A model generated the notes under the pieces. The model ran no database searches. It worked only from the letters and a program-made list of their open reading frames with translations, and was not told the DNA's origin. From contig DASSOG010000060.1 in assembly GCA_035700805.1 (NCBI GenBank), positions 1 through 64,000 of the forward strand: 64,000 nt of DNA. The letters run 5' to 3'. Of this stretch, positions 39,209 to 48,237 are shown in pieces. Each line of letters begins with the position of its first letter. Position 1 is the first letter of the stretch. The stretch is from JAGWRI01 sp035700805 (GTDB lineage: Bacteria; Gemmatimonadota; Gemmatimonadetes; Gemmatimonadales; Gemmatimonadaceae). Both the position numbers and the translations under genes were made by a program.

Positions 39209-42145
39209 ATGCGCATCTCCACGCTCACCTCCGCCCTGGTCCTCCTCGTCGTCTCGAGCGCGGGAGCCCAGGGTACCAGGCGTCCCCTGACCCCGGCCGA
39301 CTGGGCCCACTGGAAGTCCATCACGGGCACGGCCGTCTCGCCGGACGGCAAGTGGGTGGCCTATTCGCTGACACCGCAGGAGGGCGACGGCGACTTCGTG
39401 GTGCGCGCCACCACGGGCAGCACGGAATACCGCATTCCGCGCGGCTTCATCGGGCGTCCGAACATGGTCGCGGGCTCGTCCGGTCGCGGCGGCGGAGTGT
39501 CGGCGGGTCGCATTTCCGCGGACTCGCGCTTTGCAGCGACGCTGACGTACGCGCCCATGACGGCGTTCGACTCCGCGCGGCACAGCGGGCGTGGCGGGCG
39601 GCCGGGTCCACAACCCAAGGCCAGCCTGGCGATTCTCAACCTGTCCTCCGGCGCGATCACGACCATTGCCGACGTGCGGTCGTTCGAGATGCCCGAGGCC
39701 GTGGGCGGGTGGATTGCGTATCAACTGGACGCCGACACTGCCGGCGCCGGTAGTCGCAATGGGGCTGGCGCGCGGGGCGCGCGCGGCGGCGAGGGTGGTG
39801 GCCCCGCGTCCAGCGCCGATTCGTCGGCCAGGCGCCGCAAGTCGGACGGCTCCACGGTAGTGCTGCGCCGGCTCGATTCCGGCGCGGAAGTGAAGCTGGA
39901 GCACGTGACCAGCTTTGCCTTTGATGACAGCGCGAAATACCTGGGGTACGTGGTTTCCACGAAGGAGGGCGACAGCGACGGCGTGTACGTGCGGCCGCTG
40001 GGGCAGGATGCGTCGCGCGCGCTCATGACAGGCAAGGGGAACTACCGCGACTTCACCTTTGACCGATCGGGCCAGCAGGTGGCGTTCGTGACGGATCGGG
40101 ATGACTACGCGAGCAAGGAGCCCGCGTTCACGCTGTACTATGCCTCGCTGCAGAAGGGCGAGCCGGTGCGCGTGGCAGGCGCGGGCTCGCTGGGGGCCGG
40201 GCTGCTGGTGGCGGACTACGGACGGGTGGCGTTCACGCGGGCGGGTACGGCCATCGAGTTTGGCGTCGCGCCGGTGCGGCCGGACACGGTGCCGCACGAC
40301 TCGCTGTACGACAAGGCCATCTTTGACCTCTGGAGCTGGAAGGACCCCGACCTGCTGCCGCAGCAACGCGTGAATGCGTCGCGCGACCGGAACCGCACCT
40401 ACCTGACGCTCTACCACATTGCGAGCCGCAAGCTGGTGCAGCTCACTGACGACTCCGTGCCGAACGCGACGGTCTCGCCCGATGGGCAGGTGGCCATGGA
40501 GACCAGCGACGTGCCCTATGCGGTGGAGTCCATGTGGGGCGATGGCGGCGATGACATCTACGCCGTGGACGCCACGACGGGACGGCGCACCCTGGTCAAG
40601 AAGAAGCTGATGGGGCAGCGGGCCACGCTTTCGCCCGATGCGCGGTACATCGCGTACATGGATGGCGGCCACTGGTATTCCTACGCCATGGCCACCGGGC
40701 GCACGGTGGACCTGACGGGTTCGCTGCGCGGCAATCGCTTTGACGACGAGACCGACGACCACCCGGACATTCCCGGCGCGTACGGCATTGGCGGCTGGTC
40801 GCCGGACGACCGGAGCGTCCTGCTTTATGACCGATATGATATCTGGGAGGTGGACCCGTCGGGCGCGAAGGCCCCGGTGATCCTCACCGATTCGGTGGGG
40901 CGGCGGACGCACGTGACCTTCCGCGTGATAGACCTGGACCGCGCCGACCCCTTTGTGGATCCGCGCAAGCCGGTGCTGCTCAGCGCCTTCAACGAAGACA
41001 CCAAGGCGGCGGGCTTCTATACCATGCGCCTGGGCCGGCGCCAGGCGCCGGACAGCGTCGTCATGGCGGGGGTGGACTACGGCACCCCGCTGCTGGCGAA
41101 GAATGCGCAGCAGTACGTGGTCACGCGTGGGACGTTTGAGCAGTTCCCGGACCTCTACACGGGCAGCGCCCTCACGCGGCTCACGCGAATCTCCGACGCC
41201 AACCCGCAGCAGAAGGAGTTCAACTGGGGCACCGCCGAGCTCGTCCATTTCACGAGCGCCGACGGCATTCCGCTGGCGGGTATCCTGTACAAGCCGGAGA
41301 ACTTCGACTCCACGAAGAAGTACCCGATGATCACGTACTTCTATGAGCGGCTGTCCGACAACCTGCACCGCTATGTGCCGCCGGGTGGACGGAACGTGAT
41401 CAACCCGACGCATTATGTGTCCAACGGGTACCTGATCTTCGAGCCCGACATTCCATATGAAGTCGGCTATCCCGGCCCCAGCGCCATGAAGGCCATCGTG
41501 CCCGGCGTGGAGTCGCTGCTCTCGCGTCCATACGTGGACCGCAATGCACTCGGCATCCAGGGCCAGTCCTGGGGCGGGTACCAGGTGGCGTACCTGGTGA
41601 CGCAGACCCGCATGTTCAAGGCGGCCATGGCCGGCGCACCCGTGGCCAACATGTTCAGCGCGTATGGCGGCATCCGCTGGGCGTCGGGCGTCAACCGCTC
41701 GGTGCAGTACGAACAGGGGCAGAGCCGGCTGGGCGGCTCCATCTGGGAGAAGCCCCTGCGCTACCTGGAGAATTCGCCGCTCTTCTGGGCTGATCGCATC
41801 GAGACGCCCCTGTTCATCATGGCCAACGACGGCGATGGCGCGGTGCCCTGGTATCAGGGCATCGAGATGTACATCGCGCTCCGGCGCCTCCAGAAGGAGG
41901 TGTACCTGGTGGACTACAACGGGGAGGCGCACAACCCCACCAAGCGCGCCAACCAGATGGACATCGCCATGCGCATGCAGCAGTTCTTTGACTACCACCT
42001 GCGCGGGTTCCCGGAGCCCGACTGGATGGTGCACGGTATCCCCTACCTGCAGAAGGGGCGCGACCAGCTCGGGCATCCGGCCGGCGTGCTGCCGGCGCCG
42101 GACAGCGCCGGCGCGCGGGGCGGTGGCGGTTCCGGAGGACGGTAG
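39209..42145 (+). CDS. Secreted S9-family prolyl oligopeptidase-type serine peptidase
   Basis: 978 residues. Sec signal MRISTLTSALVLLVVSSAGAQ. A long beta-propeller with repeated WD-like blades (TAVSPDGKWVAYSL; TVSPDGQVAMETS; TLSPDARYIAYMD) precedes the alpha/beta-hydrolase domain. Triad: S787 in GIQGQSWGGYQ, D876 in NDGDGAVPW and H908 in NGEAHNP. A low-complexity Gly/Ala/Ser/Arg segment interrupts the propeller at about 180-215, and the C-terminus is a Gly-rich tail. ATG at 39209 is chosen because it starts the signal. It likely degrades peptides outside the cytoplasm. Confidence 0.9.
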   Translation: MRISTLTSALVLLVVSSAGAQGTRRPLTPADWAHWKSITGTAVSPDGKWVAYSLTPQEGDGDFVVRATTGSTEYRIPRGFIGRPNMVAGSSGRGGGVSAGRISADSRFAATLTYAPMTAFDSARHSGRGGRPGPQPKASLAILNLSSGAITTIADVRSFEMPEAVGGWIAYQLDADTAGAGSRNGAGARGARGGEGGGPASSADSSARRRKSDGSTVVLRRLDSGAEVKLEHVTSFAFDDSAKYLGYVVSTKEGDSDGVYVRPLGQDASRALMTGKGNYRDFTFDRSGQQVAFVTDRDDYASKEPAFTLYYASLQKGEPVRVAGAGSLGAGLLVADYGRVAFTRAGTAIEFGVAPVRPDTVPHDSLYDKAIFDLWSWKDPDLLPQQRVNASRDRNRTYLTLYHIASRKLVQLTDDSVPNATVSPDGQVAMETSDVPYAVESMWGDGGDDIYAVDATTGRRTLVKKKLMGQRATLSPDARYIAYMDGGHWYSYAMATGRTVDLTGSLRGNRFDDETDDHPDIPGAYGIGGWSPDDRSVLLYDRYDIWEVDPSGAKAPVILTDSVGRRTHVTFRVIDLDRADPFVDPRKPVLLSAFNEDTKAAGFYTMRLGRRQAPDSVVMAGVDYGTPLLAKNAQQYVVTRGTFEQFPDLYTGSALTRLTRISDANPQQKEFNWGTAELVHFTSADGIPLAGILYKPENFDSTKKYPMITYFYERLSDNLHRYVPPGGRNVINPTHYVSNGYLIFEPDIPYEVGYPGPSAMKAIVPGVESLLSRPYVDRNALGIQGQSWGGYQVAYLVTQTRMFKAAMAGAPVANMFSAYGGIRWASGVNRSVQYEQGQSRLGGSIWEKPLRYLENSPLFWADRIETPLFIMANDGDGAVPWYQGIEMYIALRRLQKEVYLVDYNGEAHNPTKRANQMDIAMRMQQFFDYHLRGFPEPDWMVHGIPYLQKGRDQLGHPAGVLPAPDSAGARGGGGSGGR

Positions 42146-42175
42146 GCCCCCATATTTCACCGCGAGGGTTCCACG

Positions 42176-42910
42176 ATGGCAGACGAGGTCAATTACAAGA
42201 TCATTGGCGACGACATGCAGGCGGTGATCGTGACGCTCGACCAGGGCGAGCGCGTGATCGCCGAAGCCGGCGCGATGATGTATATGCAGGATGGTATAGA
42301 GATGGACACGACCCTCGACCCCAACGCCGAGGGGAGCGGCATGATGGGCAAGCTGATCGGCGGCGCCAAGCGGGCGCTGGGCGGCGACTCGTTCTTCATG
42401 ACCACGTTCACCAACCAGGCCAGGCCCGCCCGCGACGTGGCCTTCTCGGCCGCGACGCCGGGCAAGATCCACCCCGTCATGCTCAGCGATTGGGGGGGAC
42501 GCATCGTGGCGCAGCGCGATGCCTTTTTGTGCGCGGCCCGCGGCATCCAGGTCTCGGTGGCCTTCTCGAAGCGGCTGGGCGCGGGCTTCTTTGGCGGCGA
42601 GGGATTCATCCTGCAGCACATTGCCGGCGACGGCCTGCTGTTCGTGCACGCCTCGGGCACACTGTGCGAGCTGTCGCTGGCCGCGGGCGAGACAGTGCGC
42701 GTTGATACCGGCTGCATCGTGGCGTTCGACGAGCGGGTGGACTACAACATCCAGTTGGTGGGGGGCATCAAGTCCATGCTGTTCGGCGGCGAAGGCCTGT
42801 TCCTGGCCACGCTCACCGGGCCCGGTCGCGTGATCCTCCAGTCCATGCCCTTCTCGCGCCTGGCCAACCGCGTGTATGCCGCGATGCCGCACCGGAGGGG
42901 GGACGGGTGA
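42176..42910 (+). CDS. AIM24 / TIGR00266 family protein
   Basis: 244 residues, beta-helix-like AIM24 fold, found across bacteria, archaea and mitochondria; molecular role unresolved. Seen: VIAEAGAMMYMQDGIEMDT, GGDSFFMTTFTN, PGKIHPVMLSD, LCAARGIQVSVAFSKRLGAGFFGGEGFILQ and VAFDERVDYNIQLVGGIKSMLFGGEGLFLATLTGPG, the conserved repeats of the family. GAGGG lies before the ATG. Its stop GTGA opens a 15-codon frame that ends exactly at the pdxH start. Confidence 0.88.
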   Translation: MADEVNYKIIGDDMQAVIVTLDQGERVIAEAGAMMYMQDGIEMDTTLDPNAEGSGMMGKLIGGAKRALGGDSFFMTTFTNQARPARDVAFSAATPGKIHPVMLSDWGGRIVAQRDAFLCAARGIQVSVAFSKRLGAGFFGGEGFILQHIAGDGLLFVHASGTLCELSLAAGETVRVDTGCIVAFDERVDYNIQLVGGIKSMLFGGEGLFLATLTGPGRVILQSMPFSRLANRVYAAMPHRRGDG

Positions 42911-42954
42911 CCGTGTCGCGAGGGCGGGGCATTCCATCGGGAGCCAGGCGATGA
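42907..42954 (+). other. 15-codon open frame bridging the AIM24 gene and pdxH
   Basis: The GTG shares GTGA with the AIM24 stop, and the TGA shares ATGA with the pdxH start, the third example of this geometry in the window. The peptide is short, Arg/Gly-rich and unlikely to act as a protein. A GGGAG at 42939-42943 could also serve pdxH directly. Confidence 0.3.
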
Positions 42955-43550
42955 CCGTGGTCCCTCACGCGGAGCCCTTCGACCGGTTCCGCGAGCTGTT
43001 CGACCAGGCCTGCGCGCAGGACCCGAAGGTGCAGCCCGAGCCGACGGCGTGCGCGCTCGCGTCGGTGGATACGGCCGGCCATCCGTCGGTGCGGATGGTG
43101 CTCCTCAAGGCATTCGACGAGCGCGGGTTTGTGTTCTACACCAACTACGAGAGCCGCAAGGGCACGGAGATCCTGGCCAACCCGCACGTGGCGCTCTGCT
43201 TCCACTGGCAGCCGCTGGAGCGACAGGTGCGCGTGGAGGGGCCGGCCGTGCCCGTCAAGGCGGCCGAGGCCGACGCGTACTTTGCGTCGCGGGCGCGGGC
43301 CAGCCAGATCGGGGCGTGGGCGTCCAGCCAGAGCAGGGAGCAGGACCATGAGGGCGCATTGGCGGAGCGCGTGGCCGAGTTCGAGCGCAAGTTCAAGGGA
43401 CAGGACGTGCCGCGTCCCCCGTACTGGTCGGGGTTCCGGGTGATGCCCACGCGGATCGAGTTCTGGCATGCGATGCCCAGCCGGCTGCACGAGCGCCGGG
43501 TGTACGAGCGCGAGGGGGACGGGTGGCGCGTGCGGACGCTCTATCCGTAG
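42951..43550 (+). CDS. pdxH: Pyridoxine/pyridoxamine 5'-phosphate oxidase
   Basis: 199-residue FMN enzyme making pyridoxal 5'-phosphate, the cofactor of the decarboxylases and aminotransferases in this window. Seen: ACALASVDTAGHPSVRMVLLKAFDERGFVFYTNYESRKG, ALCFHWQPLERQVRVEG, SQIGAWASSQS and the C-terminal PPYWSGFRVMPTRIEFWHAMPSRLHER with the PLP/FMN-binding residues. Full family length. ATG at 42951 is chosen over a longer frame that overlaps AIM24. It precedes speA, itself PLP-dependent. Confidence 0.94.
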   Translation: MTVVPHAEPFDRFRELFDQACAQDPKVQPEPTACALASVDTAGHPSVRMVLLKAFDERGFVFYTNYESRKGTEILANPHVALCFHWQPLERQVRVEGPAVPVKAAEADAYFASRARASQIGAWASSQSREQDHEGALAERVAEFERKFKGQDVPRPPYWSGFRVMPTRIEFWHAMPSRLHERRVYEREGDGWRVRTLYP

Positions 43551-43588
43551 GCGCGCCGGAATCCGTGGCACCGCAGGGCTCGTGGCTG

Positions 43589-43594
43589 TAAGAT
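43589..43594 (+). promoter_or_regulatory. TANNNT -10-like hexamer for speA, leaderless candidate
   Basis: TAAGAT ends 7 bases before the speA ATG. No Shine-Dalgarno sequence is present in the gap, and no convincing -35 box lies 17 bases upstream. Confidence 0.35.
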
Positions 43595-43601
43595 TCCAGC
43601 C

Positions 43602-45656
43602 ATGAGCAGACATGCCGCCGATTCCGCGCCGTCGTCGTCCGTGACGCCGGCCACGCGAACTGACCCGGGCGCCCCCGCTGATCCCGGAGTCGCCGGCACG
43701 CAGCCAGCTCCGGCTGCGCCGCCGGCGCCGTCCGCCGCCAGCACCTGGACCATCGACTCGGCACGCCAGCTCTACAATGTGGAGGGGTGGGGCGCCGGTT
43801 ACTTTGACGTGAACGAACGCGGGCACGTGGTGGTGCGGCCCGACAAGGCCCAGCCCGAGCACGAACTGGACCTGTACGAGCTGTCGCGCGACCTGGAGGA
43901 GCAGGGGGTGGCGCTGCCGGTGCTGCTGCGTTTCAGTGACATCCTGCGTTCGCGCATCGACGACATGACCGACACGTTCCAGCGCGCCAAGGAGGAATTC
44001 GGCTACGAGGGCGGCTACACCACGGTGTATCCCATCAAGGTCAACCAGCAGCGCCACGTGCTGGAGGAGATCGTGCAGTTCGGCGCGGCGCACGGCGTGG
44101 GGCTCGAAGCGGGCAGCAAGCCGGAGCTGCAGGCGGTGCTGGGGCTGGCGGAGCACACCAACCATGTCATCGTGTGCAACGGGTACAAGGACGAGGAGTT
44201 CATGCGGCTGGCCCTCATGGGCCAGAAGCTCGGGCACCAGGTGTTCATCGTCATCGAGCAGTTGAGCGAGATTGACGTGCTGCTGCAGGTGGCGGACGAG
44301 CTGGACGTGGTGCCCAACGCGGGCGTACGCATCAAGCTGGCGTCGCGCGGGTTTGGCCGGTGGGCGGAGAGCGGCGGGGAGAAGTCCAAGTTCGGGCTCC
44401 AGGCGGCGCAGCTCGTGCAGGCGGTGGAGAAGCTGCGGGCCGCGGGGCGGCTGGACATCCTGCGGCTCATCCACTTCCATCTTGGTTCTCAGATTACCGA
44501 CATCCGCTTCATCAAGTCGGGGCTGCAGGAGATCGGCCGCTTCTACGTGGAGCTGCGTGCCATGGGCGTGAACATCACGCACGTGGACGTGGGCGGCGGA
44601 CTGGGGGTGGATTACGACGGCAGCAGCTCCACGTCCGACGCCAGCGTCAACTACTCCCTGCGCGAGTACGCCAACGACGTGATGTTCACGCTGGGCGAGG
44701 CCAGCCGCGCGCACGAGCAGCCCATGCCGCACGTCATCACGGAGTCGGGCCGCGCGCTCACGGCGCACCACGCGCTGCTGCTGCTCAAGGTGATTGACGT
44801 GGAGTCGGTCGCGGAGCACCAGGTGCCCGCGCTCGCCGATGAGGACCATGCGTTGCTGCACGAGATGGTGGCCGACCATCGCGACGTCTCCCGCAAGAAT
44901 GTCTCACGCCGCCGGGTGCGCGAGGTGTTCCACGACGCCACGTTCGACAAGGACCGCGCGCACGAGTTCTTCAACTCCGGCGTGCTGACCCTGCGCGAGC
45001 GCGCGCTGGCCGAACAGATCTACCTGGCCACCATCAACGTGATTGCCCGGCTCTGTCGCCAGCACCCGGCGGCGTTCGCGGACATCATCGCCGACGTGGA
45101 GGCCACCCTGGTGGACCGCTACTTCTGCAACTTCTCGCTCTTCCAGTCGCTGCCGGACAGCTGGGCCATCAACCAGCTCTTCCCCATCATGCCCATCCAC
45201 CGCCTGGACGAGGAGCCAACGCGCCGGGGAACGCTCCAGGACATCACCTGCGACTCGGATGGCAAGATCGACCGGTTCGTGGGAGAGCGCACCGGGTCGC
45301 CCAGCCTGGAGCTGCACGAATTCCGCGACGGGGAACCGTACGTGCTGGGCGTCTTCCTCACCGGGGCCTACCAGGAGATCCTGGGTGACCTGCACAACCT
45401 GTTCGGCGACACCAACGCGGTGCACATCCGCCTGGGGGCCGACGGCGGATACGAGGTGACCGACCTGGTGCACGGCGACACCGTGACCGAGGTGCTGAAC
45501 TACGTGCAGTTCCGCGCTTCCGACCTGCTGCAGGTGTTCCGGCGCAAGGTGGCGAGCGCCACCTACCTCACCCGGCAGGAAGCGAACACTTTCATCGCCG
45601 ACTACGTGGCGGGACTGGAAGGGTACACCTATCTGGAGGGAGAGGCCGCGCAGTGA
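43602..45656 (+). CDS. speA: Biosynthetic arginine decarboxylase
   Basis: 684-residue PLP enzyme of the alanine-racemase-like fold, converting arginine to agmatine for polyamine synthesis. PLP Lys K146 in VYPIKVNQQRHV; ASRGFGRWAESGGEKSKFGL; LIHFHLGSQI; DVGGGLGVDYDG; and C-terminal NFSLFQSLPDSWAINQLFPIMPIHRLDEEP followed by ITCDSDGKID. A Pro/Ala/Ser/Thr-rich N-terminal segment of about 45 residues precedes the first conserved stretch (WTIDSARQLYN), so a later start cannot be excluded. The stop overlaps the antiporter GTG, tying proton-consuming decarboxylation to proton/cation exchange. Confidence 0.95.
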   Translation: MSRHAADSAPSSSVTPATRTDPGAPADPGVAGTQPAPAAPPAPSAASTWTIDSARQLYNVEGWGAGYFDVNERGHVVVRPDKAQPEHELDLYELSRDLEEQGVALPVLLRFSDILRSRIDDMTDTFQRAKEEFGYEGGYTTVYPIKVNQQRHVLEEIVQFGAAHGVGLEAGSKPELQAVLGLAEHTNHVIVCNGYKDEEFMRLALMGQKLGHQVFIVIEQLSEIDVLLQVADELDVVPNAGVRIKLASRGFGRWAESGGEKSKFGLQAAQLVQAVEKLRAAGRLDILRLIHFHLGSQITDIRFIKSGLQEIGRFYVELRAMGVNITHVDVGGGLGVDYDGSSSTSDASVNYSLREYANDVMFTLGEASRAHEQPMPHVITESGRALTAHHALLLLKVIDVESVAEHQVPALADEDHALLHEMVADHRDVSRKNVSRRRVREVFHDATFDKDRAHEFFNSGVLTLRERALAEQIYLATINVIARLCRQHPAAFADIIADVEATLVDRYFCNFSLFQSLPDSWAINQLFPIMPIHRLDEEPTRRGTLQDITCDSDGKIDRFVGERTGSPSLELHEFRDGEPYVLGVFLTGAYQEILGDLHNLFGDTNAVHIRLGADGGYEVTDLVHGDTVTEVLNYVQFRASDLLQVFRRKVASATYLTRQEANTFIADYVAGLEGYTYLEGEAAQ

Positions 45657-46921
45657 CGCTGCCTCCCGCACTGCTGCTGGCCGGCGCGCCGCCAGGCGAG
45701 GGCGCCACGGCGCACCTCCTGCTGGCGCTCGCCGCCATCCTGGTGGGCACCAAGGTGCTGGGAGAAGTCGCCCAGCGCCTGCGGCAACCCGCCGTGCTGG
45801 GCGAACTCGTGGCGGGCGTGCTGCTCGGCGGGTCGGTGCTCCGCATCGTTGACTCGTCCAACGCCGTCATCTCGGCCATGTCGGAGATCGGCGTCATCCT
45901 GCTCCTGTTCGAGATCGGGCTGGAGACGGACGTGCGCAACCTGCTCAAGGTCGGAGGCGTGGCCACCACCGTGGCCGTGGCCGGCGTGGCCATGCCGCTG
46001 GCCGCGGGGTTCTGGGGCGCCGAGTTGCTGGGGCTGAGCACGATTCCCGCCCTGGTGAGCAGCGCGGCGCTCTGCGCCACGTCCGTGGGCATCTCGGCGC
46101 GCGTGCTCTCCGACCTGGGGATCCTGGAGACCACCGAGGGGCGCGTGGTGCTCGGCGCCGCGGTCATTGACGATATCGTCGGCCTCGTGATCCTGGCCGT
46201 GGTGATGGTGCTGGTGGAAGGTGGCACGGTGTCGATGGGCGCCGTCGCGCGGACCTCCGGCGTCGCCGTGGGCTTCGTGGTCCTGGCCGTGGTGCTCGGG
46301 GTTCGCGTGGCGCCGCCGGTGTTCCGGATTGCCGAACGGATTCGCGCCGCCGGGGCGCTGGGTCTCGTGGCCATCGCGTTCGCCTTCGTGCTCGGCTGGC
46401 TGGCGCACGTGTCCGGATCCGCGATGATCATCGGGGCATTCGCGGGCGGCGTCGTGCTGCACGACCTGCCCCAGGCCGCGCACCTGCGCGAATCCACCAC
46501 GAAGATCGGGCATTTCTTTGTCCCCATCTTCTTTGCGGCGGTGGGGGCGGCCGTGGACCTGCGCGCGCTGGTGGATGGAGACGCCCTGCTGGTGGGCGCC
46601 GTGCTGATTGCGGTGGGCGTGGTGGGGAAGGTGCTGGCCGGCTATGTCCCGTGGTGGTTCAAGGGGGACAAGATGCTGGTAGGCGTGGCCATGGTCCCGC
46701 GCGGCGAGGTGGGGCTGATCTTCGCGCAGATGGGACTGGCGGCCGGCGCGATCAACGGGGGCGAGTTTGGCGCCATCATGCTCATGGTGATCGTCACCAC
46801 GTTCATCACGCCACCGGCGCTTGGGTTCCGCACCGCCACCCGCAGGGCCCGGCGGAAGAAGGAATCGCCCGGAGTGGGCGAACTGGTGGGCGGGCAGCCG
46901 CGCCCCACCAAGCCACGATAA
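45653..46921 (+). CDS. CPA2-family cation:proton antiporter
   Basis: 422-residue integral membrane protein with about 12 hydrophobic segments, Na+/H+ or K+/H+ exchange in the inner membrane. Family marks: RLRQPAVLGELVAGVLLGG, LLLFEIGLETDVRNLLKVG, CATSVGISARVLSDLG, VIDDIVGLVIL (paired Asp of the ion site) and VAMVPRGEVGLIF. No regulatory TrkA-N domain, so shorter than KefB/C. GTG at 45653 overlaps the speA stop. The C-terminal 30 residues are basic and probably cytoplasmic. Confidence 0.9.
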   Translation: MTLPPALLLAGAPPGEGATAHLLLALAAILVGTKVLGEVAQRLRQPAVLGELVAGVLLGGSVLRIVDSSNAVISAMSEIGVILLLFEIGLETDVRNLLKVGGVATTVAVAGVAMPLAAGFWGAELLGLSTIPALVSSAALCATSVGISARVLSDLGILETTEGRVVLGAAVIDDIVGLVILAVVMVLVEGGTVSMGAVARTSGVAVGFVVLAVVLGVRVAPPVFRIAERIRAAGALGLVAIAFAFVLGWLAHVSGSAMIIGAFAGGVVLHDLPQAAHLRESTTKIGHFFVPIFFAAVGAAVDLRALVDGDALLVGAVLIAVGVVGKVLAGYVPWWFKGDKMLVGVAMVPRGEVGLIFAQMGLAAGAINGGEFGAIMLMVIVTTFITPPALGFRTATRRARRKKESPGVGELVGGQPRPTKPR

Positions 46922-46950
46922 AGCGCCGGGGATCATTGATCCCCGGCGCT
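46922..46950. terminator. Perfect 13-bp hairpin between convergent genes
   Basis: AGCGCCGGGGATC and its exact complement flank an ATT loop, starting one base after the antiporter stop and ending 25 bases before the sod stop. There is no T-run on either side, so it may act as a bidirectional 3' end stabiliser or a Rho-aided stop rather than a classic intrinsic terminator. Confidence 0.7.
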
Positions 46951-46975
46951 CCGGGTGCGACGTGTTGCGGGGGTG

Positions 46976-47572
46976 CTACAGCCTGGCCGCCACCGCGTCC
47001 CAGTTCACCACGTTCCACCACGCCTTCACGTAGTCGGGCCGCCGGTTCTGGTAGTGGAGGTAGTAGGCGTGCTCCCAGACATCGACGCCCAGGATGGCGT
47101 GCTTGCCTTCCATGAGCGGGTTGTCCTGGTTGGGCGTGCTGGTCACCACGAGCTTGTCGCCTTCCTTCACCAGCCAGGCCCAGCCCGAGCCGAAGCGCGT
47201 GCCGGCGGCGCCGGCGAACTGTTCCTGGAACTTGGCAAAGCTGCCAAACGACTTGGTGATCGCGTCGGCCAGCTTGCCCTTGGGCTCACCGCCGCCCTTG
47301 GGGCTCATGATTTCCCAGAAGAGCGAGTGATTCCAGTGGCCGCCGGCGTTGTTGCGCACGGCGGTGCGCACCGCTTCGGGCACCGCGTTCAGCGTGCGGA
47401 GCAGGTCGTCCAGCGACTTGCCGGCCAGCTCCGGCGCCTTCTCGATGGCCGCGTTCAGGTTCTTGACATAGCCGCCATGATGCTTGTCGTGATGGATCTC
47501 CATCGTCCTGGCATCGATATGCGGCTCGAGCGCGTTGTTGGCGTAGGGAAGGGCAGGAAGTGTAAAGGCCAT
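46976..47572 (-). CDS. Superoxide dismutase (Fe/Mn family)
   Basis: 198 residues; dismutates superoxide to peroxide and oxygen. Metal ligands lie in EIHHDKHHGGYV (His), NNAGGHWNHSLFW (His) and DVWEHAYYLHY (Asp, His). The GGHWNHSLFWEIMSPKGGGEP stretch is typical of Mn or cambialistic forms, but metal use cannot be settled by eye. No signal peptide, so cytoplasmic. ATG at 47572 has AAGGAG upstream. It follows dedA after 17 bases, and the two probably form one transcript. Confidence 0.94.
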   Translation of the reverse strand: MAFTLPALPYANNALEPHIDARTMEIHHDKHHGGYVKNLNAAIEKAPELAGKSLDDLLRTLNAVPEAVRTAVRNNAGGHWNHSLFWEIMSPKGGGEPKGKLADAITKSFGSFAKFQEQFAGAAGTRFGSGWAWLVKEGDKLVVTSTPNQDNPLMEGKHAILGVDVWEHAYYLHYQNRRPDYVKAWWNVVNWDAVAARL

Positions 47573-47589
47573 TGCGTTCTCCTTGGACG

Positions 47590-48237
47590 TCAGGCGTCCC
47601 GTGCAATTTCCGGTGAAACAGCTCGGCGACGGGCCCGCCGCCATGCGATGACGCCCGGCGTGAGCGAGATCGCGATGACTGCCATGATCACCACCTCGAT
47701 GTGGCGATCGATGCCGGGGATGTATCGCCCGAGAAAGTAGCCGATGAAGAGCATGCCCCAGATCCAGGCCAGCCCCCCGACCACGTTATAGAACGTATAA
47801 CGGCGCACGTTCATGCGCGCCACGCCCGCCACCACGGGCACGAACGTCCGCACGATGGGCATGAAGCGCGCGAGCAACACCGTGGCGCCGCCGTGCTTCT
47901 CGTAGAAGTCATGCGCCTTGCGCAGGTGCTTCCGCTTGAACAGCAGCGAATCGGGGCGGCTGTAGAGCGCATTGCCGGTGTAATAGCCGATGTAGTACCC
48001 CGACGTGTTGCCCACGATGGAGGCCACCGACAGCAGCCCGCCCAGCAGCCACACGTCAAACTGCCCCAGCGCCGCGAACAGCCCGGCGGTGACGATCAGC
48101 GAATCCCCGGGCAGGAAGAACCCCACCAGGAGCCCGGTCTCCGCAAAGATCACCAGCGTCAGCCCTACGTAGCCGCCCCAGGCGATGAGCTCGCGGACAT
48201 TGGTGAGGCGGTGAAACAGGTCGAGCAGTTGGTCCAT
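47590..48237 (-). CDS. DedA/SNARE-associated family membrane protein
   Basis: 215-residue inner-membrane protein. DedA proteins are linked to undecaprenyl-phosphate or lipid flipping and envelope homeostasis. Marks: GFFLPGDSLIVTAGLFAALG near residue 40, SVASIVGNTSGYYIGYYTG, ARFMPIVRTFVPVVAGVARM (essential Arg) and GGLAWIWGMLFIGYFLG. Four to five hydrophobic helices and a short basic C-terminus (WRRARRRAV). ATG at 48237 gives MDQLLDLFHRLTNVRELI, a typical DedA start. The frame open further upstream is antisense to the mannosidase. Confidence 0.9.
   Translation of the reverse strand: MDQLLDLFHRLTNVRELIAWGGYVGLTLVIFAETGLLVGFFLPGDSLIVTAGLFAALGQFDVWLLGGLLSVASIVGNTSGYYIGYYTGNALYSRPDSLLFKRKHLRKAHDFYEKHGGATVLLARFMPIVRTFVPVVAGVARMNVRRYTFYNVVGGLAWIWGMLFIGYFLGRYIPGIDRHIEVVIMAVIAISLTPGVIAWRRARRRAVSPEIARDA

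Noticed and set aside
39188..42937. An open frame of more than 1,200 codons on the minus strand opposite the S9 peptidase and AIM24 genes
   Set aside because: Composition is Arg/His/Val/Gly-rich with no motif, and the plus strand holds two recognisable proteins. Long antisense frames are a by-product of high GC at third codon positions here. The same applies to frames at 1335-3626 (+), 12313-14124 (-) and 13961-16582 (-).
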